Shown here one piece after another: positions 28,317-36,890 of a stretch of 64,000 bases of DNA. Position 1 is the stretch's first letter. Every line of letters begins with the position of its first letter. The stretch is from Streptomyces sp. NRRL B-1140 (GTDB lineage: Bacteria; Actinomycetota; Actinomycetes; Streptomycetales; Streptomycetaceae). The stretch spans positions 124,001 through 188,000 of the forward strand of contig NZ_LGEA01000002.1 of NCBI RefSeq assembly GCF_001280065.1. The letters run 5' to 3'. Below the pieces are notes generated by a model. That model made no database searches and was not told the origin of the DNA. It saw only the letters and a list, made by a program, of their open reading frames with translations. The translations under genes and the position numbers were made by a program.

Positions 28317-29495
28317 TCAGCGGCGCACCCTCGGCATCCCCAGCCCGATCCACGAGATGATCTCCCGCTGGATCTCGTTGTTGCCGCCGCCGAAGGTGAA
28401 GATGACCGCCGAGCGGTAGCCGCGTTCGAGTTCGCCGTGCAGAACCGCTCCGGCCGAGCCCTCCTTCAGGGCGCCGGGGGCCGCGACGATCTCCATGAGC
28501 CAGGCGTAGGCGTCGCGCCGGGCCTCCGAGCCGTAGACCTTAGCGGCTGAGGCGTCCTGGGGGGTGAGGGTGCCGTCCTGGACGGCGCCGACCATCTGCC
28601 GGTTGAGCAGTTTGAGCGCGTCCAGCCGGGCGTGGGTGCGGGCCAGGAGGCGGCGTACCCAGGGCAGGTCGACGACGCGGCGGCCGTCGGCGAGCTTGGT
28701 CTCCATCGCCCAGCGCTGCACGTCGTGCAGGGCGCGGATGGCCATGGTGCCGTGGGCGGCCAGGGTCACACGCTCGTGGTTGAGCTGGTTGGTGATCAGC
28801 CGCCAGCCCTGGTTCTCGGCGCCGACCCGGCGCGAGACGGGGACGCGGACGTTCTCGTAGTAGCTGGCGGTGGTGTCGTGCGAGGCGAGGGTGTTGATCA
28901 GGGTGCAGGAGTAGCCGGGGTCGGAGGTGGGCACCAGGAGCATGGTGATGCCCTTGTGCGGCGGGGCCCCGGGGTCGGTGCGCACGGCCAGCCACACCCA
29001 GTCGGCCGTGTCGCCGTTGGTCGTCCAGATCTTCTGGCCGATGACGACGTACTCGTCGCCTTCCCGGACGGCCCGGGTGCGCAGGGAAGCGAGGTCGGTG
29101 CCGGCGCCGGGCTCGCTGTAGCCGATGGCGAAGTCGATCTCCCCGGAGAGGATCCTCGGCAGGAAGTACGCCTTCTGTTCATCGGTGCCGTAAGCCATGA
29201 TCGTCGGACCGACGGTGTTGAGCGCCATGAGCGGCAGCGGGACACCGGCCTGGGCGGCTTCGTCGAAGAAGATGAACTGCTCCATGGCCGTCAGGCCGCG
29301 CCCGCCGTACTCCTTCGGCCAGCCCACGCCGAGCCAGCCGTCCGTGCCGAGCCGCCGGATGGTCTCGCGGTAGAACCGCTTCCGGACGGCCGGATCGCCG
29401 TGCCGGGCGTACGCCTGGTCCGGGACCAGTCCGGCGAAGTAGGACCGCAGTTCGGTGCGCAGCCGCTGCTGCTCGGGCGTGTATTCGAGGTGCAC
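28317..29495 (-). CDS. Acyl-CoA dehydrogenase
   Basis: GTG at 29495 with GGAGG upstream gives 392 residues beginning VHLEYTPEQQRLRTELRSYF. Conserved blocks are 'GWLGVGWPKEYGGRG', the FAD-binding 'AIGYSEPGAGTDLASLRTRAV' and 'IGQKIWTTNGDTADWVWLAVRT', and C-terminal 'FTFGGGNNEIQREIISWIGLGMPRV'. No catalytic glutamate in the classical position is obvious; where many members have it, this one has the GGGNNEIQ stretch. It belongs to the steroid/side-chain-type acyl-CoA dehydrogenases, often working as heterodimers. No partner gene is adjacent. Confidence 0.88.
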   Translation of the reverse strand: MHLEYTPEQQRLRTELRSYFAGLVPDQAYARHGDPAVRKRFYRETIRRLGTDGWLGVGWPKEYGGRGLTAMEQFIFFDEAAQAGVPLPLMALNTVGPTIMAYGTDEQKAYFLPRILSGEIDFAIGYSEPGAGTDLASLRTRAVREGDEYVVIGQKIWTTNGDTADWVWLAVRTDPGAPPHKGITMLLVPTSDPGYSCTLINTLASHDTTASYYENVRVPVSRRVGAENQGWRLITNQLNHERVTLAAHGTMAIRALHDVQRWAMETKLADGRRVVDLPWVRRLLARTHARLDALKLLNRQMVGAVQDGTLTPQDASAAKVYGSEARRDAYAWLMEIVAAPGALKEGSAGAVLHGELERGYRSAVIFTFGGGNNEIQREIISWIGLGMPRVRR

Positions 29496-29571
29496 GGCGC
29501 CTCCAGGCTCCCAAGGCCGGTCCTGTCGGCGCACACCGTAGAACGTGTTTCAGAAATTGGGAATGGCGTTG

Positions 29572-29946
29572 TCAGTTCAGCGTGGCGAGGAAGTCCGTGC
29601 ACGCCCGTGCGCAGGAGCGGCACGCCGCCGCCGAGCCCTCCGCTCCCGGTTGCCGGTCGAAGACGTGGGCGGCTTCCAGGCACACGGTCCGGCACCACTC
29701 CACCTGGACCCGGATGGTGCCTTCGTCCACCTGGTTCTGCTCGGACAGCACACGGCAGGTCGCGTCGCAGACCTCCGCGCACATGATGCCCTTGCGTCGT
29801 ACGAGTTCCTGGTTCTCGGTGCCGTCGGGATCCACGAGGCTGGCGCGCAGCGCACACGCCCGCGCGCACTCGGTACACGCCTGCGCACAGGCGAAGCGGT
29901 CCTCCAGGAACCGGAACAGCTCCTGCTGGGATGTCGTCGAAGTCAC
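29572..29946 (-). CDS. Cys-rich four-helix copper-storage (Csp)-like protein
   Basis: The GTG at 29946 gives 124 residues. Twelve cysteines are spaced along helices, at 20, 24, 27, 31, 56, 60, 64, 85, 89, 109, 112 and 116, mostly as CxxxC or CxxC. This is the pattern of copper-storage four-helix bundles that line their core with Cu(I). No signal peptide is seen, so it would be cytosolic (Csp3-like). The family is sometimes labelled a ferredoxin or 'four-helix bundle copper-binding protein'. Buffering of Cu(I) is inferred; no copper regulator is nearby. Confidence 0.82.
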   Translation of the reverse strand: MTSTTSQQELFRFLEDRFACAQACTECARACALRASLVDPDGTENQELVRRKGIMCAEVCDATCRVLSEQNQVDEGTIRVQVEWCRTVCLEAAHVFDRQPGAEGSAAACRSCARACTDFLATLN

Positions 29947-30065
29947 AACGCGCGGGTAGCCCCGGTCGACGGCCGTCAAACCCGGTGTTCCCCAGGGTTC
30001 CTTCCGGTGCGGCCGGCATCCGTGCCCAGCAGGTTCAGGGAGGGGACCCCGGGTACCCGCGTGCC

Positions 30066-30431
30066 ATGAATAGCGCATGGATGGAGATGGCCGCGGGCCG
30101 TGGCGCCGTCGGCATGGGGCTGATCGTGGCGGGTGTGGTGGTCGTGGCCCTGCTGTTGGGGGCCTTCGTCCTCGGTGTTCGCGTCAAGCGCAGGGAGCTG
30201 CCCACACCGCGGCCGGACGAGCAGCCGAGGCTGCCCGACGGGGGCCCGGTCCGCGAGACGAGTGAGCGCCGGGAGCCCGAGGAGGTCCCCCGAAGCGAGG
30301 AGCGCCTGACCCCGCACCAGCTCAAGGGCCACGGCAATCAGAGCGACCGGACCAGCGCGTCGCAGGAACGCCCGCGCTGGAACGAGGGCGGCAGCGGCGG
30401 CTTCGGCAGCGGCGGCCCGGGAGCCCGCTGA
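30066..30431 (+). CDS. DUF6479-like small membrane protein
   Basis: The 121-residue product has one transmembrane helix (GLIVAGVVVVALLLGAFVLGV) followed by a charged, disordered tail ending in 'RPRWNEGGSGGFGSGGPGAR', a tail I recall from the DUF6479 family of Streptomyces. The ATG at 30066 has a GGGAGGGG about 20 bases upstream but no closer ribosome site. Function unknown. A canonical terminator follows. Confidence 0.7.
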   Translation: MNSAWMEMAAGRGAVGMGLIVAGVVVVALLLGAFVLGVRVKRRELPTPRPDEQPRLPDGGPVRETSERREPEEVPRSEERLTPHQLKGHGNQSDRTSASQERPRWNEGGSGGFGSGGPGAR

Positions 30432-30477
30432 CCCCACCGCCCGGCTCGTACGGCACGTCGTACGCATATCCGGAAGA

Positions 30478-30508
30478 GGGGCCCGTGCCTGTGCACGGGC
30501 CCCTTTTT
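30478..30508 (+). terminator. Canonical rho-independent terminator
   Basis: GGGGCCCGTGC (30478-30488) pairs perfectly with GCACGGGCCCC (30493-30503) around CTGT, and TTTTT follows at 30504-30508. It ends the DUF6479 transcript and isolates it from the sigma-factor gene. Confidence 0.9.
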
Positions 30509-30628
30509 GCGTGCCCGGATCCGGGATCCGGCGAGGTGAGGTGGATCACAGGCTTCAAGTGCATCGCGGAAGGGGGGCCGGCGTCTTTTGAGAGGTGTAA
30601 GGGGCCACTGAGACGCAGGACGGTGAGG

Positions 30629-31135
30629 ATGGAGCAGTTTCGGGCGGACGGCTTCGACGAGTTCGCGGCCGCCCGTTGGTCGGCGCTGCTCCATGTCGCG
30701 CGTCTGCTCACGGGAGGCGACCGGCAGCGGGCCGAGGATCTGGTGCAGGAGGCGTTGGTCAAGCTGTGGTTCGCCTGGCCGAAGGTGGCCGAACAGGCTC
30801 CCGAGGCGTATGTCCGGACGGTGCTGGTGCGGCTGGCTGCCCGCTCGGCGCGGCGGCGCTGGTGGGGGGAGCGCCCGGTGGAGCACCTGCCCGACCGGGC
30901 CGAACCGGGCGACGTGTCGTCCGCCGTCGCGGAACGTTCGCGGCTGGAGACGGCACTGGCCCAGCTGTCGCCCAAGCAGCGGGCCGCGGTGGTGCTGCGC
31001 TATTACGAGGACCTGCCCGAGGCCCAAGTCGCCCAGGTGCTGGGCTGTCCGGTGGGCACTGCCCGGTCTCATGCGTCACGCGGAGTCGCCCGGCTCCGCC
31101 AGATCCTGTCCGGCACCGTCAGGCCCGTGGGGTGA
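30629..31135 (+). CDS. SigE-family ECF RNA polymerase sigma factor
   Basis: ATG at 30629 gives 168 residues. Region 2 is 'FAAARWSALLHVARLLTGGDRQRAEDLVQEALVKLWFAW'. Region 4 is 'ALAQLSPKQRAAVVLRYYEDLPEAQVAQVLGCPVGTARSHASRGVARLR', with an HTH. The short linker and wording match the 'SigE family' of actinobacterial ECF factors. The next gene, 11 bases on, encodes a single-pass membrane protein and is probably its anti-sigma partner or output. Two upstream in-frame GTGs exist, but the reading before 30629 has no ECF motifs. Confidence 0.9.
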   Translation: MEQFRADGFDEFAAARWSALLHVARLLTGGDRQRAEDLVQEALVKLWFAWPKVAEQAPEAYVRTVLVRLAARSARRRWWGERPVEHLPDRAEPGDVSSAVAERSRLETALAQLSPKQRAAVVLRYYEDLPEAQVAQVLGCPVGTARSHASRGVARLRQILSGTVRPVG

Positions 31136-31146
31136 AAGGAGTACCG

Positions 31147-31686
31147 ATGGACGACTTCGAGCGGGACCTGTCGCGGCTGATGCACGACACCCGGCAGCAC
31201 TCCCCTTACGAGCCCGAGCACCGGCAGCGGCTGCACGCGGGCATCCGGGCCCGCCGCCGGTCGCGGTTGCTGTGGAAGGCGGGCGGCTCGGCCGTGGCGG
31301 TGGCCGGGCTCGGCGTCGGACTGGCCCTGCTGCCCAGCATGTTCACCCGCGCCCAGCCCGCAGACCACCGGCCGCAGCCGGTGACGAGCCCGACGGCCTC
31401 GCCGGACATCACCCCGACGAGCCCGGCCCCGGCGCCGAGCACGACCCCGACCGAGCTGCCCGAGACGACCCTGCCCGCGACCACGACCACGACCCCGACC
31501 ACCACCGGCGGCATCACCCCGTCCGGGAGGACGACCGAGCCGGCCGACCCAGCACCGACCACCAGGGCCTCCGAGCGCCGGACCCCGCCGACAACGCCCG
31601 CGCCACCTCCCTCCTCGGCACCGTCGACGGCCCCGCCGTCGGCTCCGTACTCCGAACAGCCCTCCGCATCGGTCCACCCCGAGTAG
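31147..31686 (+). CDS. Single-pass membrane protein with Pro/Thr-rich exterior, sigma-factor partner
   Basis: The 179-residue product has a short cytoplasmic part (MDDFERDLSRLMHDTRQHSPYEPEHRQRL, helix-forming), one membrane helix (about residues 50-68, 'GGSAVAVAGLGVGLALLPSMF') and an exterior of Pro, Thr and Ser up to the end. This resembles proteins co-transcribed with SigE-type ECF genes. A zinc-binding anti-sigma motif (HxxxCxxC) is absent, so sequestration of the sigma factor would be by another way. Role uncertain. Confidence 0.65.
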   Translation: MDDFERDLSRLMHDTRQHSPYEPEHRQRLHAGIRARRRSRLLWKAGGSAVAVAGLGVGLALLPSMFTRAQPADHRPQPVTSPTASPDITPTSPAPAPSTTPTELPETTLPATTTTTPTTTGGITPSGRTTEPADPAPTTRASERRTPPTTPAPPPSSAPSTAPPSAPYSEQPSASVHPE

Positions 31687-31824
31687 CCGCCTGAGCGGCA
31701 GTTCCCGCCAGGGGCACCCCCGCCCCGACCTCTTCGACGCTCCACCCGACACGGGCGCCTTCGGCATGCCCGAAACCGGCGCCCGGGCATGCCCCCACGC
31801 CAGAAAAGAGACCGTGAGACAGCC

Positions 31825-33099
31825 ATGCGAACCGTATTGCGGTCGGTCCCGAGCGACCGCCCGGCAACCGCATCATCCGCGTTGCCCCGCCGCGCGCCCC
31901 TGCCGGCCCACCACCCGGACCCCGTCCTGGACGTGGTCGTTCCGGTGTACAACGAGGAGAACGATCTCGAACCCTGCGTCCGGCGCCTGCACGCCCACCT
32001 CGGCGAGACCTTCCCCTACGCCTTCCGCATCACCATCGCCGACAACGCCAGCACCGACGCGACGCCGCGGATCGCCGCCCGGCTGGCCGCGGAGCTGCCC
32101 GGCACGGACTGGATACGGCTGGCGGAGAAGGGGCGCGGGCGTGCGCTGCACACCGCGTGGTCACGCTCGCGCGCCCCGGTGCTGGCGTATCTGGACGTCG
32201 ACCTGTCGACCGACCTCGCGGCGCTGCTGCCGCTGGTCGCGCCGCTGATCTCGGGCCACTCGGACATCGCCATCGGCACCCGGCTGGCCCGCGGCTCGCG
32301 GGTGGTGCGCGGGCCGAAGCGGGAGATCATCTCCCGCTGCTACAACGGGCTGCTGCGCGGCACGCTCGCGGTGGGCTTCTCCGACGCGCAGTGCGGCTTC
32401 AAGGCGGTGCGGCGGGACGTCGCCGAGCGGCTGCTGCCGCTGGTGGAGGACCGCGAGTGGTTCTTCGACACCGAGTTGCTGGTCATCGCCGAGCGGGCGG
32501 GCCTGCGGATCCACGAGGTGCCGGTGGACTGGGTGGACGACCCCGACAGCCGGGTCCACATCCTCGCCACGGCGCTGGCCGACCTGCGGGGCATGGCCAG
32601 GATCGGCGGAGCCCTGGCCCGCGGCGGACTGCCGCTGTCCGCGCTGCGCCGCAGCGGCGGTGACCTGGCCGGGGAGCTGCCCTCGGGCCTTGCCGGGCAG
32701 GTGGTGCGTTTCGCCGCCGTCGGTGCCGCCAGCACCCTGTGCCATCTGCTGCTGTACACGGTGCTCAGACCGGCGACCGGAGCGCAGGCCGCCAACGCGC
32801 TAGCCCTGCTCGCCAGCGCGATCGCCAACACGGCGGCCAACCGGCGGGTCACCTTCGGTGTGCGGGGCCGTGGCGGCGCCCTGCGCCACCACCTCAAAGG
32901 CCTCGCCGCCTTCCTGATCGGACTGGCCCTGACGAGCGGTTCGCTCGCGCTGCTGCACCACACCGCGCCCGGGGCCGGCCACGGGGCCGAACTCATGACC
33001 CTGGTCGTCGCCAACCTGGCTGCGACGCTGCTGCGCTTCCTCCTCTTCCGGGCGTGGGTGTTCCCGGCCCGCCTCACGACAGGACCCTCCGCCCCATGA
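31825..33099 (+). CDS. GT2 glycosyltransferase fused to GtrA-like membrane domain
   Basis: ATG at 31825 gives 424 residues. Residues 35-280 are a family 2 transferase: 'PVLDVVVPVYNEENDLEPCVRRL', the nucleotide-site 'ITIADNASTDATP', 'VLAYLDVDLSTDLAALL' with the DxD-type metal site, and 'DAQCGFKAVRRDVAERLL'. Residues 300-420 have four helices of GtrA type ('VVRFAAVGAASTLCHLLLYTVL'). Such enzymes move a sugar to a polyprenyl phosphate, like DPM1, with GtrA helping flip or hold the lipid. The next gene overlaps by 4 bases (ATGA) and probably uses this sugar donor. Confidence 0.88.
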   Translation: MRTVLRSVPSDRPATASSALPRRAPLPAHHPDPVLDVVVPVYNEENDLEPCVRRLHAHLGETFPYAFRITIADNASTDATPRIAARLAAELPGTDWIRLAEKGRGRALHTAWSRSRAPVLAYLDVDLSTDLAALLPLVAPLISGHSDIAIGTRLARGSRVVRGPKREIISRCYNGLLRGTLAVGFSDAQCGFKAVRRDVAERLLPLVEDREWFFDTELLVIAERAGLRIHEVPVDWVDDPDSRVHILATALADLRGMARIGGALARGGLPLSALRRSGGDLAGELPSGLAGQVVRFAAVGAASTLCHLLLYTVLRPATGAQAANALALLASAIANTAANRRVTFGVRGRGGALRHHLKGLAAFLIGLALTSGSLALLHHTAPGAGHGAELMTLVVANLAATLLRFLLFRAWVFPARLTTGPSAP

Positions 33100-34358
33100 G
33101 CACCGTCCAGCTGCGCCGTCCGCCCGCCGGAACCGCACCGCCCGAAGTCCCGGACGGAGCACGGCGGTTCCGGCAGCGGCTGCGCACCGCAGCCGCGCGT
33201 CACGGGCCCGTGCTGCTGACGTACGGCGTGCTGAAACTGGCCGGCTTCGGCGTCTTCATGTTCCTGCTGGACTCCGCGGGCGACTTCCGGAAGAAGAACC
33301 CGCGCTTCGGCGGCGGCGAGCACGCCTGGGACGTCCTGGCCAGCTGGGACGGCTGGTGGTACCAGCAGATCGCCGCGCACGGGTACGACCCGGCCCTGAA
33401 GCCGATCCCGGGCGCGACCGGCCTGATCACGCTGGAGGGCAACTCGGCGGCGTTCTTCCCGCTGTACCCGACGCTGATGCGGCTGGTCTCCGAGTGCACC
33501 GGACTCGGCCTGTACGGCGCCGGCATGACGGTCTCCGTCATCGCCTCGTTCGCCGCCGCGCTCGGCATCTATGCCGTGACCAAACGTCTCGGCGGCCACC
33601 GGGCCGGCTTGGTCGCGGCCGGGCTGTGGGCGGTCTGGCCCGGCTCGGGCACGGAGTGGTCGGGCTACTCGGAGTCCCTCTACACGGCCCTCGCCGCGTG
33701 GGCCTGCCATGCGGTCATGACCCGGCGCTGGCTCACGGCCGGCCTGCTGACCTGCGCGGCAGGGCTGTGCCGGCCCACCGCCGTCGCGCTCGTCGCCGCC
33801 CTCGCCGTAGCGGCGGTGCTGTCCCTGCGCCGGCGCGAGGACGGGGTCCGGCGTCCGCTGGCCGCTGTGGCGATCGCGCCCCTGGGTCTGTTCGGCTATC
33901 TCGGCTGGGTCAACTACCGCATGGGCGACATCAACGGCTACTCCAAACTGCAGGACGGCGCCTGGGCCCACAAGTTCGACTGGGGAGTCCACACCTTCGA
34001 CGTGCTGACGTCCCTTCCGGTCGGTCACTTCGACTACCGCTTCGCGCTGCCCTTCGAGGACGTGATCGGCGTCTGCGTGGTGCTGATGGTGCCGGTGCTG
34101 ACCGTTTTGCTGACGCGCCTGCGACCCCCTGCCGTGCTCGTCGTGTACACGGTCCTGTCCTATCTCATGGTGATGTCCACCCAGCAGTACTTCGGCAACG
34201 TCTCGCGCTATCTGCTCCCGCTCTTCCCGCTGTTCGTCCCCCTCGCCCTCGCGATGCGCCGGCTCCGACGGCCGTCCCTGGCGGCGGTCCTCGGCACGGC
34301 CGCGCTGGCCTCCGGTTCGTACGCGGGGTACGTGCTGTTCGTGCTGGGGGTGCCGTAG
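33096..34358 (+). CDS. Polytopic mannosyltransferase-like (PIG-V/GT-C) membrane protein
   Basis: ATG at 33096 overlaps the previous stop as ATGA; the product is 420 residues with about 10 helices. The first outer loop holds 'WDVLASWDGWWYQQIAAHGYD', with the WDxxWY pattern of GT-C and PIG-V enzymes, where the Asp is catalytic. 'AFFPLYPTLMRLV' and 'LWAVWPGSGTEWSGYSESLYTALAAWA' are further family blocks. It should use a polyprenyl-phosphate sugar outside the membrane, supplied by the preceding GT2/GtrA protein, to glycosylate a cell-wall or secreted acceptor. Confidence 0.85.
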   Translation: MSTVQLRRPPAGTAPPEVPDGARRFRQRLRTAAARHGPVLLTYGVLKLAGFGVFMFLLDSAGDFRKKNPRFGGGEHAWDVLASWDGWWYQQIAAHGYDPALKPIPGATGLITLEGNSAAFFPLYPTLMRLVSECTGLGLYGAGMTVSVIASFAAALGIYAVTKRLGGHRAGLVAAGLWAVWPGSGTEWSGYSESLYTALAAWACHAVMTRRWLTAGLLTCAAGLCRPTAVALVAALAVAAVLSLRRREDGVRRPLAAVAIAPLGLFGYLGWVNYRMGDINGYSKLQDGAWAHKFDWGVHTFDVLTSLPVGHFDYRFALPFEDVIGVCVVLMVPVLTVLLTRLRPPAVLVVYTVLSYLMVMSTQQYFGNVSRYLLPLFPLFVPLALAMRRLRRPSLAAVLGTAALASGSYAGYVLFVLGVP

Positions 34359-34507
34359 GAACGGCCGGCCCGTCGGCGTCCGGTGGGACGGCTCCGCGGT
34401 GAGATGGCTCCGAAACATTCCCTTCACCCAGGAAGTATTTAGGGGTAACGACCGCTGCCTACCGTGCCTGCCTTGTCAGTCCCCAACCCGCAGCAAGGAG
34501 GCGTGGC

Positions 34508-36172
34508 ATGAGTGCCGAGCCACGACTGGCCGCAGTAGCCGAACCGGAACCCGCACCGCAGGCAGCACCGGGCACGGACCAGGCCGTCACGGAGACCCTC
34601 GAGGACTACACGCTCCGCTTCGCTCCGCGCAGTTACCGGCGCTGGACCCCGATGGTGGTGGCGACGACCGCGCTCGGCGGCATCGCCTACATGGCCGACT
34701 TCTCCATCGGGGCCGGCATCGGACTGGCCCACGGCACCGGCAACGCGCTGCTCGCGATCGCCGTCGCCGCGGTCGTCATCTTCCTGACCGGCTTCCCGCT
34801 GGCCTACTACGGCGCCCGCTACAACATCGACCTGGACCTGATCACCCGCGGCTCCGGCTTCGGCTACTTCGGCTCGGTCCTCACCAGCGTCATCTTCGCC
34901 AGCTTCACCTTCATCTTCTTCGCCCTGGAAGGCTCGATCATGGCCCAGGGCCTGAAACTGGGCCTCGGACTGCCGCTCTGGCTGGGCTACCTGGTCTCCA
35001 CGCTGATGGTGATCCCCCTGGTGATCTACGGCATGAAGGCGCTGAGCAAGCTCCAGGTGTGGACCACTCCGATCTGGCTACTGCTGATGGTCGGCCCGCT
35101 GGTCTACCTGGTCGCAACCGACCCGGGCACCGTCGACCGCTTCCTCTCCTACGCGGGCACCGACGGGGACGGCGGCATCGACACGGCCTCCGTGCTGCTC
35201 GGTGCGGGCGTGTGCCTGTCGCTGATCGCACAGATCGGCGAGCAGATCGACTATTTGCGCTTCATGCCACCCAAGACCGAGGCGAACAAGCGCAGTTGGT
35301 GGACGGCCGTGGTGATGGCCGGCCCGGGCTGGGTGGTGCTGGGGGCACTCAAGCAGGCCATCGGAGTGTTCCTCGCGGTGTACATCATCGCCGAGGTCGG
35401 CGCCTCCGCCGCGCCCGAGCCGATCCAGCAGTTCAAGGGCGCCTTCGACGCGATGATGCCGTCCTGGCTCGTCGTCCCCCTCGCCGTGGTGCTGGTCGTC
35501 ATCAGCCAGATCAAGATCAACGTGACGAACGCGTACTCCGGCTCCCTCGCGTGGACCAACTCCGTCACCCGGGTCACGAAGCGCTACCCGGGCCGGATGG
35601 TCTTCGTCCTGGTCAACCTGGGCTTCGCGCTGGCCCTGATGGAGGCCGACATGTTCAGCTTCCTCAACAGCATCCTGGGGTTCTACTCGAACTGCGCGAT
35701 CGCCTGGGTGGTCACCGTGGCCACCGACATCGGCATCAACAAGTACGTGCTGAAGCTGTCCCCGCACGCCCCCGAGTTCCGCCGCGGCATGCTCTACGCC
35801 GTCAACCCCGTCGGGGTCGTGGCCTTCGTCGCCGCCTCGGGGCTGTCCATCGCCATGTACTTCCACGCCCTCGGCGACGCGCTCCAGCCGTACTCCCCCG
35901 TCGCCGCGGCCGTCATCGCCTTCGTCCTCACACCAGTGATGGCTGTGGTCACCAAGGGCCGGTACTACCTGCGCCGCACCGACGACGGCATCGCCGAGCC
36001 GCTGCTGGACGAGGACGGCAACCCCAGCGCCGTCGCCTACGAGTGCCATGTGTGCCGGCAGCAGTTCGAGCGGCCGGACGTGGCCGCCTGCCGGACGCAC
36101 GACGCTGTCGTCTGCTCGCTGTGCCTGAGCACCGACAAGGTCGGTGATCACGTCCTGCCGGCCACGGTCTGA
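34508..36172 (+). CDS. NCS1 purine/cytosine permease with C-terminal zinc-knuckle tail
   Basis: The 554-residue protein has about 12 helices of the nucleobase-cation-symport-1 family. Recognisable parts are 'YTLRFAPRSYRRWTPMVVATTALGGIAYMADFSIGAGIGL', 'LITRGSGFGYFGSVLTS' and 'QIKINVTNAYSGSLAWTNSVTRV'. The C-terminal 45 residues are unusual: Cys513, Cys516, Cys528, Cys536 and Cys539 with nearby His make a CxxC...CxxC zinc-knuckle-like module facing the cytosol. Ligand is probably a purine, cytosine or related base; no catabolic genes adjoin. AAGGAGG precedes the start. Confidence 0.88.
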   Translation: MSAEPRLAAVAEPEPAPQAAPGTDQAVTETLEDYTLRFAPRSYRRWTPMVVATTALGGIAYMADFSIGAGIGLAHGTGNALLAIAVAAVVIFLTGFPLAYYGARYNIDLDLITRGSGFGYFGSVLTSVIFASFTFIFFALEGSIMAQGLKLGLGLPLWLGYLVSTLMVIPLVIYGMKALSKLQVWTTPIWLLLMVGPLVYLVATDPGTVDRFLSYAGTDGDGGIDTASVLLGAGVCLSLIAQIGEQIDYLRFMPPKTEANKRSWWTAVVMAGPGWVVLGALKQAIGVFLAVYIIAEVGASAAPEPIQQFKGAFDAMMPSWLVVPLAVVLVVISQIKINVTNAYSGSLAWTNSVTRVTKRYPGRMVFVLVNLGFALALMEADMFSFLNSILGFYSNCAIAWVVTVATDIGINKYVLKLSPHAPEFRRGMLYAVNPVGVVAFVAASGLSIAMYFHALGDALQPYSPVAAAVIAFVLTPVMAVVTKGRYYLRRTDDGIAEPLLDEDGNPSAVAYECHVCRQQFERPDVAACRTHDAVVCSLCLSTDKVGDHVLPATV

Positions 36173-36179
36173 GGGGTGC

Positions 36180-36207
36180 GGCGGGAGCGCGACGGGGCTC
36201 TCCCGCC
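36180..36207 (+). terminator. Hairpin after the NCS1 permease
   Basis: GGCGGGAG (36180-36187) and CTCCCGCC (36200-36207) pair perfectly, 7 bases after the permease stop. There is no T-run. Likely terminator. Confidence 0.6.
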
Positions 36208-36339
36208 CCACGGCACGTTCCAAGTCGGTCTCGGACGCGCTGTCCGCGACCGGACGAGGGGTGACTCCGGTGCCCGGGCGGCATACTGATCTTGCGCTGC
36301 GCAGTGATCAGGAGACGGCCGGAGAGGGGATGACGGCAC

Positions 36340-36795
36340 GTGACCACCGAAGAGCCGGACGGGCGGGGAGCCTCCCACGAGCCGCCCGGCGTTCCCCCGT
36401 TCCACGACGACATGTGGCTGAGGTTTCTCACGGACAGCGAGTCCGCCATACGCGTCTCCGCTCCCAGGGAGCCCTCGGCCGAGGAGCGGGCCGCGGGGCG
36501 GCAGCTCCAGCCCCCGCACGCCGTGGGTGATCTGTGGCAGCCGGAGGACCTCTGGGTCCGGGTGGCGTGGCGGGACCTGGACCGCCGTGCCAAGGTACGG
36601 CGCGCGGGTCGGGTGGCCGCCACCGCAGCCGCCGTCGCGCTGGCCCTCGGAGCCTGGTCCCAGCTCTCCACCGGTGCGGGCTCCGGCCACCGGCCCGGCG
36701 AGACCACGGTGCGGCAGGTCGAGGGTGCGACGGCGCGACTGGCCACGGCCACACCCGTCCCGTCCACGGTGCCCCTGAAGCAGCCGGCCCGATAG
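36340..36795 (+). CDS. Small membrane-anchored protein of unknown function
   Basis: The GTG start gives 151 residues. A Pro-rich N-terminal part with conserved-looking 'FHDDMWLRFLTDSESAIRVSAPREPSAEERA' and 'VGDLWQPEDLWVRVAWRDLDRRA' precedes a single membrane helix ('GRVAATAAAVALALGAWSQL') and a short Thr/Pro-rich exterior. I do not recognise a domain. The sequence WRDLDRRAKVRRAGR before the helix suggests N-in orientation. Confidence 0.6.
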   Translation: MTTEEPDGRGASHEPPGVPPFHDDMWLRFLTDSESAIRVSAPREPSAEERAAGRQLQPPHAVGDLWQPEDLWVRVAWRDLDRRAKVRRAGRVAATAAAVALALGAWSQLSTGAGSGHRPGETTVRQVEGATARLATATPVPSTVPLKQPAR

Positions 36796-36890
36796 CTCAA
36801 GCAGGCCCGAGGTGGTTCCTGCGCGCCGCCCACTCGCACCGCCACGGGGCTGCGAGACCACCGGAAGCAGGTACCGGTGGACCGCGGTGT

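Noticed and set aside
31789..31824. Earlier ATG for the GT2/GtrA gene
   Set aside because: It adds 12 residues of low-complexity sequence and has no ribosome site, while the ATG at 31825 begins a more typical N-terminus.
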